NCBI GenBank assembly: GCA_020912385.1
Contig: CP087206.1
Location: forward strand, 4,092,001 to 4,156,000
DNA length: 64,000 nt
Direction: 5' to 3'
Source of the DNA: Neofusicoccum parvum
Taxonomy: Eukaryota > Ascomycota > Dothideomycetes > Botryosphaeriales > Botryosphaeriaceae
The number at the start of each line of letters is the position of its first letter. Position 1 is the first letter of the stretch. A program made the position numbers and the translations under genes. The notes under the pieces were generated by a model. It was not told the DNA's origin. It worked only from the letters and a program-made list of their open reading frames with translations, and did no database searches. Of this stretch, positions 10,019 through 20,881 are shown in pieces.

Positions 10019-11019
10019 TTACAAGCTGTACCTCGACTTGAGGTGCCTCCACCAATCCCTAGCCATCCACTGATCAAACTCAGTGATCTCCATGGCGCTA
10101 CCGGCGTTCATGATGAAGCTGGTGACGCCGGTAGGGGTCCAGTCATAGAAGTCGTCAAGAGCGAAGGTGTGACCGATCTCGTGGAGCAGGATGTGGACGT
10201 TCTCCGAGTTCATGGTCTCGAGGTAGTACTCGCTACCGATACGCTGGCCCCAGTCTCCACCAGCACCACCTTGCATGCCCTCGGTGAGCCAGAGGGACAT
10301 GTCTAGCAGGCACGTCAGTCTCATTGATCAAGTTTCTAGTGATGGGATAGGGCAGCTTACCGTAGTGGCGGTCGGCACCGGCAGCGCACTGGCTGTAGTC
10401 GCCGTCCTGGTGGAAGAAGCGACCGCAACCCTCGTCGCACTGGGGGATGCCATCGGCGTCGGTGGTGGTGTAGACCTCGACGCCGGTGGAGTCCTCGAGC
10501 AGCGACTTATCCTTGACGGCCCAGCCGACGACCGACACGTCGACGGTGTCGTATGGCCAGCCGTCGAAGCCGGCGAGCGCGTCGATCCACTTCTGGAAGG
10601 ACTTCTTGGCGGCGGCCTCAATACCCGTGCGCTGCGCCGCCGTCACCTTCTGCGACGAGTCCCAGCGGACGCAGTAGTTGATCTTGCCCTTGCCGGCCAT
10701 GACCTGGTCGCTGCGCAGCCGGTCAGCTCTCGTTCGGCGCAGGAGAGCACGCTACTTACTAGCCGTAGTTCTTGAAGCCCAGGGCATCGCTGTAGGTGCT
10801 GACCTCGTGCTCCCAGACCTCGCTCAGAGGGGTGACGAGCTCGGAGGGCGGGTTCCAGGTGGAGTTGTCCTGGCGCTTGGACATGGGCTTCGCGCTGCGG
10901 GCGAGCACATGGCGCTGCTCGAAGCGGCAGATGCCATCGTTCTTCGCGACGGGATGGGCCAGGGCGCTGTCCAGCAGCGGGAGGAGAGAGACGAGGGAAA
11001 GAGCGGCGGTGGTCTTCAT
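10019..11019 (-). CDS. Secreted zincin-like metalloprotease with HExxH motif
   Basis: Three exons: 11019-10760, 10710-10361 and 10302-10019, giving 297 aa. A signal peptide (residues 1-21, ending in SALA) precedes a propeptide that ends near a KR site (SKRQD, about residue 48). The catalytic helix is HEIGHTFALDD, in the C-terminal exon. It matches HExxH, but the downstream third-ligand position of metzincins (HExxHxxGxxH) is occupied by Asp, as in snapalysin-type enzymes, and the Gly is Ala. A Met-turn-like SFIMNAG follows. Several Cys residues (CDEGCGRFF) suggest disulfides. The predicted role is an extracellular protein-degrading enzyme. The exact MEROPS family was not identified. Confidence 0.8.
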
Positions 11020-11864
11020 GGTGGACAGTGAAGGTGTGTACAAGAAAAACGAATGGACGTGGTCAGAAGCAATGGTCAACAGACTTCTGGATCGATTTCA
11101 GAAACGGCGGCTAGAAGTGTCTATATACACGGGAACGGAAACAACGGGTTCTCCACGGCTGGCCATGCGGAGAGCATTGGGAGTTCGTGAACATGAAATG
11201 CCAACACCACAGGCGACGGCTCTCTAGACGCAATAGGAAATGGCTGGCTGGGCAGTGGGCAGCGCGAGGCTTGGCTAATATCGGCGGCGAATGAGCAGGA
11301 GCGCTCTAGCTGGCAGGAGAGCGGAGTGGGCCCTGCGCTCCAAACGGGCGTAGTTTGAAACGCCAAGCTTTTTTGCAAACACTGGAAGCGTGAGAGAACA
11401 TCAGGCGAATGCGAGGAGCGGAAGCGAGCGCATCGCGCGCGGCGGTCCGTACACGGCATCACGACCGGCATGAAACAGCGAAACGGGACGAGGTGGTGTC
11501 GCATCATCTCCTGTCGGAGCTTGGCGCGGAGAAATCTGGCCGTCAATGAGGATCAGGCCGGCCAGATCGCCGCCGTGTCTGGAGCGGGAGCCGCGAGCGT
11601 GAGGCGAGCATCACACGGCGGCGGATGGTGTGCTGGCAGGCGGTGGTTGCATTGTGTGGTGGTGGAAAAGGAGAGGCCGGGGGTGGAGACGGACGGACAT
11701 CGGCTTCGGCGGGCGGGCGACATGAACCGCAGCCACCGTCGGCCCGGGCAGCCAGGAGCGCTGCAGCCGTCCATGACGTCGTTGTGCAACCGCCCCAGTC
11801 TCCTCACCCTCCCGTCCGTCACCTGTCACTGTCGCCCGCCCATCACCCTCCCCGCGAATCCGCC
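11020..11864. promoter_or_regulatory. Divergent intergenic region with TATA-like box for the metalloprotease
   Basis: An 845-bp region lies between divergent genes. TCTATATACA near 11119-11128 (minus strand TATA) is about 100 bp upstream of the metalloprotease ATG. Open frames here have no supporting features. Confidence 0.4.
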
Positions 11865-12833
11865 ATGGCCGAGTACGAGGCCCGCCGATTGGCGAACATA
11901 AAGAGAAATCAGGCCCTGGTCCAAGAGCTTGGCCTGGAGCGCCGCACTTCCGAACCCGCCGCCGCGTCGAGAACCAGCCGCCGCTCGAAACGCAGGAAGC
12001 TCGAGCCCGCCGCACCCACACGCTCGTCCGCCCGTATAGCCAGCGCAGGGGCTCGTCCGCTCTACAACGATGACGCGCCTGACCAACCCGCCGCCCAATC
12101 GAGCAAACGCGCCCGCCAGACGCGCCCGCCAGCCGCCGCCTCTCGCTCTCCTCGCAACACCGCCACCTCCCTTCCGCACCCGGACCTCGACCGCATCCGC
12201 CAGCAGTGGACGAGCTGGGAGCCCGTCGCCCCGCCCCCGACCCGCGATGCCGAGCGCACATTGCACTTCGCCTCGCACCCGGACTTCGTCCCCAACAAGT
12301 CGCCCGAGGAGATGCTGCGCGAGGGCTGCTTCGGAGGCACCTACTTCCGCCCGCTGCGCTCCAAGACGCTGGGCGCAACCGTCCGCGACGACTGGCGGGA
12401 GCTGCCGCCGGCGTGGACGGACGGGCTGGACGCGCCGCGGGTCCTGACGAGCGAGACGTACGACGCCGCCGTCAACAAGTACGGCGTGGCCTGCGGCCAG
12501 AGCATCGAGGAGTGGGAGGCCGCCGGCTGGATCGCGCACGAGCACGACGTGCGCGGCTGGTTCCAGTGGTACTGCCGCTTCTGGATGGGGAGGCGCTGCG
12601 CCGACGACGACCGCCAGATCTCGCGATGGAAGAGGTGCGTCGGCGAGACGGGCAGGTGGCGCCGCGCCCTGCTGAAGAAGTACGTCGCCGTGGGCATACG
12701 AAGCGTGTTCGACGACGGCGACGATGACGACGCCCGGGGGGATGTCAGCCCCGTTGTGCATCAGACCTGCCATCATTGGGCGTACGAGGTGCGGCAGGAG
12801 GCGCTTGACAGGTTCTGGGCCGAGGGACGGTGA
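11865..12833 (+). CDS. Conserved fungal protein of unknown function, basic nuclear-like
   Basis: Single exon, 322 aa from ATG 11865; an upstream in-frame extension to 11625 lacks support. The N-terminus YEARRLANIKRNQALVQEL resembles a short motif seen at the start of several chromatin-associated proteins. It is followed by a basic low-complexity segment (about residues 25-105) with RRSKRRK-type clusters that could serve as nuclear localisation signals. The C-terminal half is conserved-looking, with GCFGGTYFRPL, VNKYGVACGQS, EWEAAGWI and GWFQWYCRFWMGRR, in line with a widespread uncharacterised fungal family. Function is unknown. The stop is only 40 bp from the 3' end of the convergent MFS gene. 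Confidence 0.72.
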   Translation: MAEYEARRLANIKRNQALVQELGLERRTSEPAAASRTSRRSKRRKLEPAAPTRSSARIASAGARPLYNDDAPDQPAAQSSKRARQTRPPAAASRSPRNTATSLPHPDLDRIRQQWTSWEPVAPPPTRDAERTLHFASHPDFVPNKSPEEMLREGCFGGTYFRPLRSKTLGATVRDDWRELPPAWTDGLDAPRVLTSETYDAAVNKYGVACGQSIEEWEAAGWIAHEHDVRGWFQWYCRFWMGRRCADDDRQISRWKRCVGETGRWRRALLKKYVAVGIRSVFDDGDDDDARGDVSPVVHQTCHHWAYEVRQEALDRFWAEGR

Positions 12834-12872
12834 AATGTTGGGTCTCGCCAGCACTCTATATCCGCGCTGTGT

Positions 12873-14655
12873 TTACAAAGAATATCGGAAGTACGGATTC
12901 TCCATGTCTGTGAGGTCCAGGAACTCTTGTCCGGTGGGTTGTGGTGGCAGGGACGCAGCAAGTTTCTCTCTCCTCGCGTTCTCTCGCTTGTTCACGAAGT
13001 GCAGCCCGAGACAGCAGCAAAGGGCGGCAAACCACTGCGCGACGATGTTGATCTTCGCGTTCGTATATCCAGGGCCGTCGCGGAAGGTTTGAGGACCAAT
13101 CAAGAAACCTGCGGTCTCAATCGTCAGTCGGAATTTCCTTCCACTCCCGGTACATGGGAAGAGGCAGGCCAAGCGCTGGGCGTGAGCTCACCAATACAGT
13201 ACCCGACGAGCGCAACGGCATTCACCGTCGTCTTCTTCGTGTACCCCGCAGCATTACTCGAAATGGTGCTCAGAACCAAGATCGTCGCCGTCGCCGAGTT
13301 GCCAATCGTAATGTAGTAACCGATGATCTGACCAATTGTGTGCGCAGTCGGCCCGTCCCTCGCCAGCCCAGCCATCAGCGAGATTCCGAAGAGACTGAGA
13401 CACATGGCTGCCACGGCCGACAGCATCCGAAGACCCGTCCGCTGCGCCACGAAAGGAAATCCCAAGTTGCAAATTACCTGCACAACCCCGGCGGGCATGG
13501 TGATCAGGAAGGTTGTGTTGGCGTCGAAGCCCATGCCGCCGATGAGCTGTGTGAAAAAGACGGTGATGCCTCCGCATGGTATGTCGACGGTGACGAGGAA
13601 GAAGAAGATCAGATACGTCTGTTGTCGGTCCCATGTCAGTTAAAAAAAATAAAATAAAATGGTACTTTCGACAACTCACGCGAATGTCCGTGAACGCTTC
13701 CCGGAGCTGATACCATTTGAACACTTTGCTCCCTACACCCTGCTGGTTTCCTCTCAGCCGTTCAATAGCAACGTGCCGTTCGTCCTCATTGAGCCACGGC
13801 GCAGAGATCGGAGACTCGGGCAGGAAGAAGTACAGCGCAACTCCATACAAGCTGGTGGCAAGGCCAGTGATCAGGAACAACGCCTTCCAAGCCGAGAAGG
13901 AGATGTGCGAGTTCTCCGAAAACCCGCGAGAGACGCCGTACGCCAGAGCTCCCCCGACAATCTGCGCAACGCCGTTGAAGCAGAACCAGATGCCCGTCCT
14001 GAAGGCTTGCTCGGAGCCTCGGTACCACTTGGACGTGATGAGGACGAACCCTAGGCACCAGTCAGCATCCCCGCATCGTCGAAACCAGAGAGCAGTCGCC
14101 ACTCACCCGCAGTGACCGCGCCCTCCAGCGCCCCCAGGAAGAACCGCACCGCCACGATCCCAGCAAAGTCCCGCGTCCCCGCCGTCGCCGTGAGCACGAC
14201 GCCCCACACAACCACCGACGCAGCGACATACCTCGCCACAGGAAACCGCTGCATGAGCCTGTTATGCGGATACTCGAACACCAGATACCCTTTTCCTCCG
14301 CTCGTCAGCCAACACACACTCGTCTCCCCCCGGGGCATCCGTCACACCCACCGATGTAGAAGACGCTGCCTGTCCACGAGTACTGGCCCGCGCTCAGCCC
14401 GGCGTCGGCCACGATGCCCATGCTCGACGCGTAGCTCAGCGTCGTCTTGTCCAGGTACTGCAGCAGGTACAGCCCGCACATCCACGGCAGCAGGTGCCGG
14501 TCGATGCGCCGGCGCACGCGGCGGTCGGCTGCGGCGTCGATGCGGACGGCGGAGGGCTGCGCGGCGAAGGTGAGGGCCGCGTCGGCTTGGTTGGGTCGGA
14601 GGGGTGGGGATTCGGTCGTGGATAAGGCTGAGGGGACTTTTTCTTGGGGCTCCAT
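12873..14655 (-). CDS. MFS transporter, Dal5/allantoate-permease (ACS) family
   Basis: Five exons: 14655-14352, 14289-14107, 14050-13680, 13618-13192 and 13108-12873. All have canonical GT/AG borders, phases agree, and the total is 506 aa. An ATG at 14757 would add 34 residues and is less likely. Family signatures are the TM1 segment RRIDRHLLPWMCGLYLLQYLDKT, FYIGYLVFEYPHNRLMQRFP after exon 2 joins, FFLGALEGAV, and WYRGSEQAFRTGIW. Twelve helices are expected, with the central loop holding the helix LNEDERHVAIERLRGNQQG. Members take up organic anions such as allantoate, nicotinate, biotin or pantothenate at the plasma membrane. The substrate here is not predictable, and no neighbour suggests a pathway. 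Confidence 0.88.
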
Positions 14656-15546
14656 TGCGAGTGGTTTCTTTTGGGTTTTTCTTTGCGTGGTTGGAAGTGG
14701 TGGAGTTGTGTTTGTGAGGAGGGTCTTGGTGTTTTTATTGTTGGTTGGCTGCATCATTGCGTCCGCTGCACCCCATCTTTGGTTTCTTGTTGGCCTATCA
14801 AGACCTACATGGTACGTATGGGAGATGTGATAAGAACGTTTGTTCCGGCAGCAGGAATCCGATCCTTGCTGTGGAGTTGGAATGCGGTGGAGATTTCCAT
14901 CGAATGATCAGCGGTAAACATGAAGATGACAACGATATAGGTCGGTACCTATACTCTCTCCCGATGGATTCCACTACAAGATTTGAACTAAACGGGAAAG
15001 ACTGCGGCTTTGACGTTTGATATTCAACATCGATGCTGGCTGTTTAAAACAACAAGCTCAAGACACCAACACTCTCAATTATCTGTGGACAATAAAACGT
15101 TCTTCAAATTCGCTTGTCACTTTCTCGTTGACTGCGGAACAACATCAATAAGGTAATCCGCTAAAGCGGGGAACCCCACTCCCGTTGGCCACCACTCCGA
15201 TAGGATATCCCCGCCCGATGACGGAGAACAGCGTCACACCTGCATCTCACAAATGCAAGTCTCTGGGGCTGAGTGTTGGGGAAGAGATGCTTACCGCACA
15301 GTTGATAGGATTCCCTTCGCCAGGATATTCCCGTCTCGAACGACACTGCAAAGGGAACGGAAGAACCTATCTGAGCTTATATTTCAGTTCTCGCACTGTT
15401 GCATATCTGGCCTGAGTCTGAAGAGTATAAAACCGCGACTGTGCGATTTTCGCTTTGAATTTTGTCATTTCGTTATGTATATTGGGTTTAGAGCCAGGCG
15501 TTTCCAGTCCTTTATACGGGCCATACGGTAGCCAAAAAGCATCCTC
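14656..15546. other. Intergenic region, no gene supported
   Basis: This 891-bp stretch holds the MFS promoter and the 3' flank of the membrane-protein gene. Short frames at 15161-15531 do not resemble genes. Confidence 0.4.
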
Positions 15547-16942
15547 TCATACTATCTCAAGTACAGAGTACTCGAAATTGGGGTCTGCCAGCTTTTTGCT
15601 GGCTTTTCGATGTGAGTTTTCCACGTCCACAGGGACTTGGTAGCGAAGGCCGTCCTTGGCTTCGGCAAGACGCTTCTCTAACGTGTGGTTTGGAAGTAGC
15701 TGTGCTTCTTCTCCAAGCTCTTCTCGGATTGCCTTGGAGAGGTCAAGTACGGCTCGGTACTGCCCTAGTCGTCGTCCGCACTTGGCTAGCTGACTGTTCT
15801 TCTCCGTATCGATATGCAAGGCCACCAATATCCCAGCCCAGGCGTACGTGAAGATAATGATGATGAAGAGTAGGAGGTATGAAAACCCCCATTTGTACTT
15901 GTTGTTGTTGGGTTTACAAAAACCGAACTCCTCCAAATATTCGTTGGAGTAAAAGTTACCATTCATTTCGTAGCCTGTCATTTGCTTGATTGTCAACGGA
16001 GGCGCGTCAAGCTTGGTATCCATGAAATTGCTGGTGCTGTCTGTGCTCAACGTTCCATTATCGACGAATTTGAGATCTGGTGAGCTGTCAGCCTGCACTT
16101 GAATTTTCACCGGAAGTCTGTTGCCTACACTCGCTTGTTTGGTTGAATAATCTGTTTGTTACGCCAGTACCAGATTGCACACACGAAAAATTGTCCAGGC
16201 CCTGAACTCTGGCACCATCTTCGATGACAAACTGGCACATTGTGAAGTTACCAGGCCAAGGTGATGTACCGTTTCCGCCAAGCGAGACGTAAGGATCCTG
16301 GGATGTACTGTATCCTGTTGCAGCACTTGCCAGAGTTGGGAAAGCCAGTATGTAGAGGCTGGCGATCAGGAGGCCGATAGGAATCAAGATGGTTCGTAGA
16401 CTGTGTTTCCCTCGAGGCTGAGGTCCGAGATTCCTCGCAATTTGTCCCATGGTGAAAACGGAGACTGTTTCGAAAGCCATAGCGGTGAAGTACTGGTATG
16501 ATGCGGGCCGACGCTCCATAGAATGGAGTAGGACTTTGGTGAACACGGGATAGGACACCAGCCCCAGTAACAGTTGCCCTCCCCGACCGACAATTAGGTC
16601 GAAAACAATGTCGATACCTTTCGCGACGGCAAAGTCGAAGGAGCCGAAACCAAGTGAGATGGCGAAGATGGTTCTCACATCGTAAGGACTGTTGATATCC
16701 GCTATCCTGAAGTTGCCGTCCATGCAAGTTCTGAATGTGACGCCTGATAGGCTAGGAAGGATGCCGATTATGACAGGAACAACAGCGATTATCCCGATCA
16801 GTAGCGAGGCTCCTAATGCGACCATAGACGAGGCTGAAAAATCCAAGAATGCCTGTATTGATGACTCATCATGTGCAGGCAACTCGTCATCTTGCTTGCC
16901 ATGTTGCGATTCGGGAATTGTCTGAAGAGAAATTTGTTCCAT
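15547..16942 (-). CDS. Uncharacterised multipass fungal membrane protein (paralogue A)
   Basis: Two exons, 16942-16129 and 16076-15547, about 447 aa. The junction is uncertain: a 52-bp intron (GTAGGC donor, CACCAG acceptor) and a 46-bp alternative both keep the frame. ATG 16942 was chosen over 17086. The N-terminal third is cytosolic. Hydrophobic segments include MVALGASLLIGIIAVVPVII, the conserved block GSFDFAVAKGIDIVFDLIVG followed by RGGQLLLGLVSYPVF, LIPIGLLIASLYILAF, and a late helix YLLLFIIIIFTYAWAGI. An extracellular loop between them has several N-glycosylation sites (NGTS, NFT, NFS, NQTS). This pattern recurs in a lineage-expanded ascomycete family of unknown function. It is clearly related to the gene at 20882-22380 on the same strand. 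Function is unknown. Confidence 0.78.
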
Positions 16943-17630
16943 GGTCGTGGTGGCACGTGAAGCCGTCCGGCTGTAAACGAAGAAGAAGACGCGACGAGAC
17001 CTTGGGGTGAGAAAACCCTTTTGTTCCTCGGAGCTTGGTAGGCCAAGGCGGGTTATTCCTGTGCCTAGCACGTCAACAAAATACAAGGCTAAATGTATCA
17101 GGCACGTTCCTTCGGGCTTCGCAAAATGTAGCTATTTAAAGTTAGCTTGACGTCACGTTTGTATCCTTCGGCCTATAGAATCAGAAGAATACGGACAAGG
17201 CTTCGATTTTACAGACCATTATCTTCAATTAGCCTTGGGCTTGAATTTCATCTGTTCGCACTCGATCGCTTCGCTGCACGGGGTAACGATGTACGGGGAC
17301 ATAGCCTCGTCTGCATGCAGAGCCTCAATCATGCACCTGATTCTGGATTAGTGTGTCGCTGACCACCCAAATCGATCCAAGGGCGAGTTGGAAGCCGCGA
17401 TGATTGGTCCGTAGATCAGATGGCCCCCAACATACGCTTTATTTTTAGAAACTCCTTCCACTAAATGGCCCCCGCCGATGTCACACAGAGTTGAGTCTGA
17501 GGGCACGTGAAGGCGTAAGGCTGGGGCGCAAGAGGTCATTGTCAGTCTTAAGGGACGACTGAGCACTCATTCATCTGCTGACTGCCTTTTTGCTGGCAAT
17601 TTTTGTTCAAGACTTAGACAGGGATTCAAC
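16943..17630. other. Divergent intergenic region between two membrane-protein genes
   Basis: This 688-bp region presumably carries both promoters for the minus-strand paralogue and the plus-strand gene at 17631. No further gene or repeat was seen. Confidence 0.4.
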
Positions 17631-19025
17631 ATGTTTCGAGACTACTTTGTTCTCTTTTCTTACCCCGAATTCTACGGAAAGCAAAATTGTTCAGAGGTTT
17701 TCGATGCTGATATCGCAGGGCGAGGTGTAAGCCAAGAGGCAACTTGTTTCACTATACTATGAGCGACCGCGCTAAAGCATACGCAGGTAGTTTCTTCGCT
17801 GACGATCACGGCCGTGTTGACAACGATTTTGGCCCTCTGTGCCCCCTTCCTGGACGGTATTGCCGGCTATGGCCTAACAGGGGGACCTCCCGGGAATGAG
17901 GGAGTCCTTCCGAGAAGGCTGAACTACTGGCTATTTCGGAGATACAGCGAACAAGCTCGCGACCGTGCAAACTTCTATCGCAAGGTACTCAACCGCGTTA
18001 TGATCACACTCGGCGACCAGCAGATCCTTACAGGCATCGCGATTCTCGTCAGCGGCTATGTTCGTGCTGCTCAGAATGAGCAAGCCGACCAGTTCCCACG
18101 ATGGCGCTATCGGCTGATAGAGAACCACTTTTTCCTCATCGTATACTTGGCTTGTCTGTCCAGCAGCTCCCACCTGGCCGCGGTCATCACACTGAAGAGC
18201 TACCTCAACGAGAACAAGGTCCCGGCGTTCATGAGACTTGGTCTCATCGTCACATTCGCCATCCTTCTCACCGTTACCATCTGTCTGGCTGTCCCTTTCG
18301 GGCCTCCGACTATCTTGTTTCTTACCCTTGACCAAGATATAACCTGGAAGGAGAGGTATTGCAGGGATTACGTGCAAGCCAGCTACGGCACCGACTGCAG
18401 CATAAGCGCAGACCGCTTTCTCTTGGTTCTTTTCTACATCGTCACCACCGTGGCCGTGCTGTACCCCTACTGGATTGCCATCATCAACACGTTCGAGAAC
18501 TGGAGAGCAGCTCTCAAAGACCATATCAAGACATTCTGGCGGATTGACACCCGGTGGCTTCCAATGCATTGGATACGGAGAAGTTTTGACGGTATGGAGA
18601 AGATCGGTCCTCGCAAATTCTGGAGGTGGCTGCGAAGAAGGCTCAAGTCAACCTTCTTATTCTTCGTCCTGGGGAATACAGGGAGGGCATTCTACTTGCA
18701 GCTTATTTTCTTCGCCATCTCGTTGATGTATGTCATCGCACAGCGGGTTGCCAACACGCCGAGGGAAGATGTGGGAATGTGTGACCTTTCGTCTGGAGGA
18801 ACGAGCTGGGGGTTCGGCCAGATTTTGCCAATGCTCCTGCTGGCGTTTCCGGTTATTTCCGCCGTGGTAGCCTACTTCGGTGAGTCTCCTTCTCTTGAAT
18901 CCCCGCAACAGGAGAACTTTGCCGCTAATTCATCGAATGCAGAGGTCAAGAAGGAAGTTGAAACGTGCAAGAGCAAGGACGAGTCATCGGAAGACAAAGT
19001 CTCGAACGCAGATGACAATGTATGA
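17631..19025 (+). CDS. Uncharacterised multipass fungal membrane protein
   Basis: Exons 17631-17726, 17787-18879 and 18943-19025 give 423 aa. The first intron (GTAAGC to ACGCAG) is needed to reach the start; the exon 1 tail NCSEVFDADIAGRG joins the first transmembrane helix. The second intron (63 bp, GTGAGT donor, GCTAATTC branch) is in frame, so a retained form is also open. Conserved-looking features are ITLGDQQILTGIAILVSGY, HFFLIVYLACLSSSSHLAAV and a C-terminal helix FGQILPMLLLAFPVISAVV, then a short acidic/basic tail. About seven helices are predicted. It resembles a large family of unnamed Pezizomycotina membrane proteins with a DQQ motif. It sits between two paralogous membrane-protein genes of a different family. 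Function is unknown. Confidence 0.75.
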
Positions 19026-19880
19026 GCAAAGTCGCTGCGGTCGGTTGTTTGTAGTGATTCGTTGGATCAACGCGAGATCTCGGAGATAATGTATAGTCGT
19101 CGGGTTGGCTGCTTGTGAAGTCCGAAATGAGATCTCTTCTCCGTCAATAAAAGCAGCCAAAATGCCCTTTGAGGTCTGCATGTTGACTCGAGGTGCACGA
19201 GAACCAGCTGAAAGGTCCTGGGCGGATGCAGGGGAAAGCACTGGAAGGACGCGCTTAAGCCTCCGTCGCTCGGCTGCGAGTGCTTTGACAAGACCTGACC
19301 CCGCGCCACCTGCCGCTCGCTTGGAGCTGGCGGGGCGACTGAGGATATTTCACGCCATGGAATCAGGCACAGAGACCAATTGTCAAAGGTCTCGCCAGAA
19401 AGCCAAGCCGCCAGAAGAAGCAGGAGATCCACTTTGGCAGTGGCTATTGTCTTGGTGGCTTCGCCGGCTCATCTGATAAGTTCGGACTTGCAACTCGGCT
19501 CCGAAATCGCAGCCGATTGGCTGACAACCCCTGCGCAGTTCGTGTTAATCCTGCAGAGGATCTTATCCGATTGATCAGATAAGATGCATCGGGGCATGCG
19601 TCCGTGAGGTGGCTTCCTCCATTGTGGGTTGGTAGTGTACCGCATGAACTGATCTCTCTTGCACGGCGTAGACAGCCAAGCCCAATAGAGTGTTTTCGCT
19701 TTTCCTTGATGCTTGCCAAGATGCACCCCGATGTCGGCTGCAGTATGCATCTCAATATATAAACATGCTCTCGATGCCTCTTGGGATTCCGCTTGTCGTC
19801 AAGTCCAGTGATCATCTTTCCTGCATCAAGATCCGCGCTCGCTACCTCAATCAGACCTTCGCTATTCTGCTCAACTAGCC
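19026..19880. promoter_or_regulatory. Intergenic region with TATA box for the GPI-protein gene
   Basis: An 855-bp gap. TATATAAA at 19756-19763 lies about 118 bp before the next ATG and is a good TATA candidate. A purine/pyrimidine-mixed stretch before it has no supported gene. Confidence 0.45.
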
Positions 19881-20741
19881 ATGCATTTCTCGACCGCAAC
19901 CATTGCCTGCGCGCTGCCGCTCCTTGCAGCTGCCTTTGAGTTTCCCGACTTCGTTCCGCTCCACAAGCGCCAGGAGCCTGGCACTCCCGCCTATGAATGC
20001 CACGCCAACTGCGGTATGTGCAGATAACTCGACAAAGCGGTCTCAACATGGCACTGACCCTTTCTCAACAGGTGGCGTGATCACCCTCTCTCGAACCGAT
20101 GGCTTCTGCGATACCTCCGACTTCACCACCAAGTTCAACGCCTGCATGGCTTGCGCAGTCGAGTACGACATCTGGCAATACTACGGCAGCAGCGTCACCC
20201 GTGCGGCCAACACCTGCGGTGTCGAAGTCAACCTGAGCTCCTCCGCCAGCGCCGAGGCCACCACCGCCGCCCCGAGTACGTCCGCCGCCGCCGTCACCAC
20301 TGCCGTCGCCACGACTGAATCCTCGGAGGCTCCTGAGACCATCTCCTCCGCCGCCCCTGCGTCGACGCCAGTTGAGTCGAGCGCTGCGTCCTCCACTGTT
20401 GCTGCCACGTCTTCTGCCGCTGTCGAGTCTTCCTCCGTCGAAGCCAGCTCGACCAGTGCGGCTGCCAGTGTAGGTGTTTCTACGTCTGCTGTTCCCACCG
20501 TGGCATCTGCCAGTTCCTCTTCCTTTGTCAGCAACAGCTTTGGCTCTAACTCTGTGAGTTTCATTGATCTTTCATGGAGATTTGATCTGCTGACGCATGG
20601 GGTTCCCTTCAGACCACTCTCGCCACCGTTACTCCTACTCCTACCCCCTCCGCTACTCCATTTGATGGTGCTGCTGCCAAGCAGACTGTTGGCGGAGTTC
20701 TTGGGGCGATCGTTTTGGCTCTCGGCCTTGTTGTGGTTTAA
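19881..20741 (+). CDS. Secreted GPI-anchored Ser/Thr-rich cell-wall protein
   Basis: Three exons (19881-20013, 20072-20553, 20613-20741), 247 aa. Residues 1-18 form a signal peptide, followed by LHKRQEP, a Kex2-like KR site. A compact N-terminal domain has about seven cysteines (YECHANCGG, GFCDTSDF, NACMACAVEY, NTCG). Then comes roughly 110 residues of Ser/Thr/Ala, probably heavily O-glycosylated stalk. The C-terminal exon encodes a TPTPTPSATPFDGAAAKQ spacer and a hydrophobic tail GVLGAIVLALGLVVV that ends the protein, the classical GPI-attachment layout. It is likely a covalently linked wall protein. Exact function is unknown; adhesin or effector roles are possible but not shown. Confidence 0.82.
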
Positions 20742-20881
20742 TAAAAGTAGCAGAAGGCATTTTTATTTGCGCATCCATCATATTTTGAGAATTAATTTTA
20801 ATTTCCACGAATGTATTATAGTTTCATGAATGTGGAGGAAAGGTGTGTTGGAGATAGTTTGCTGATAATAAGCCCAGCAGT

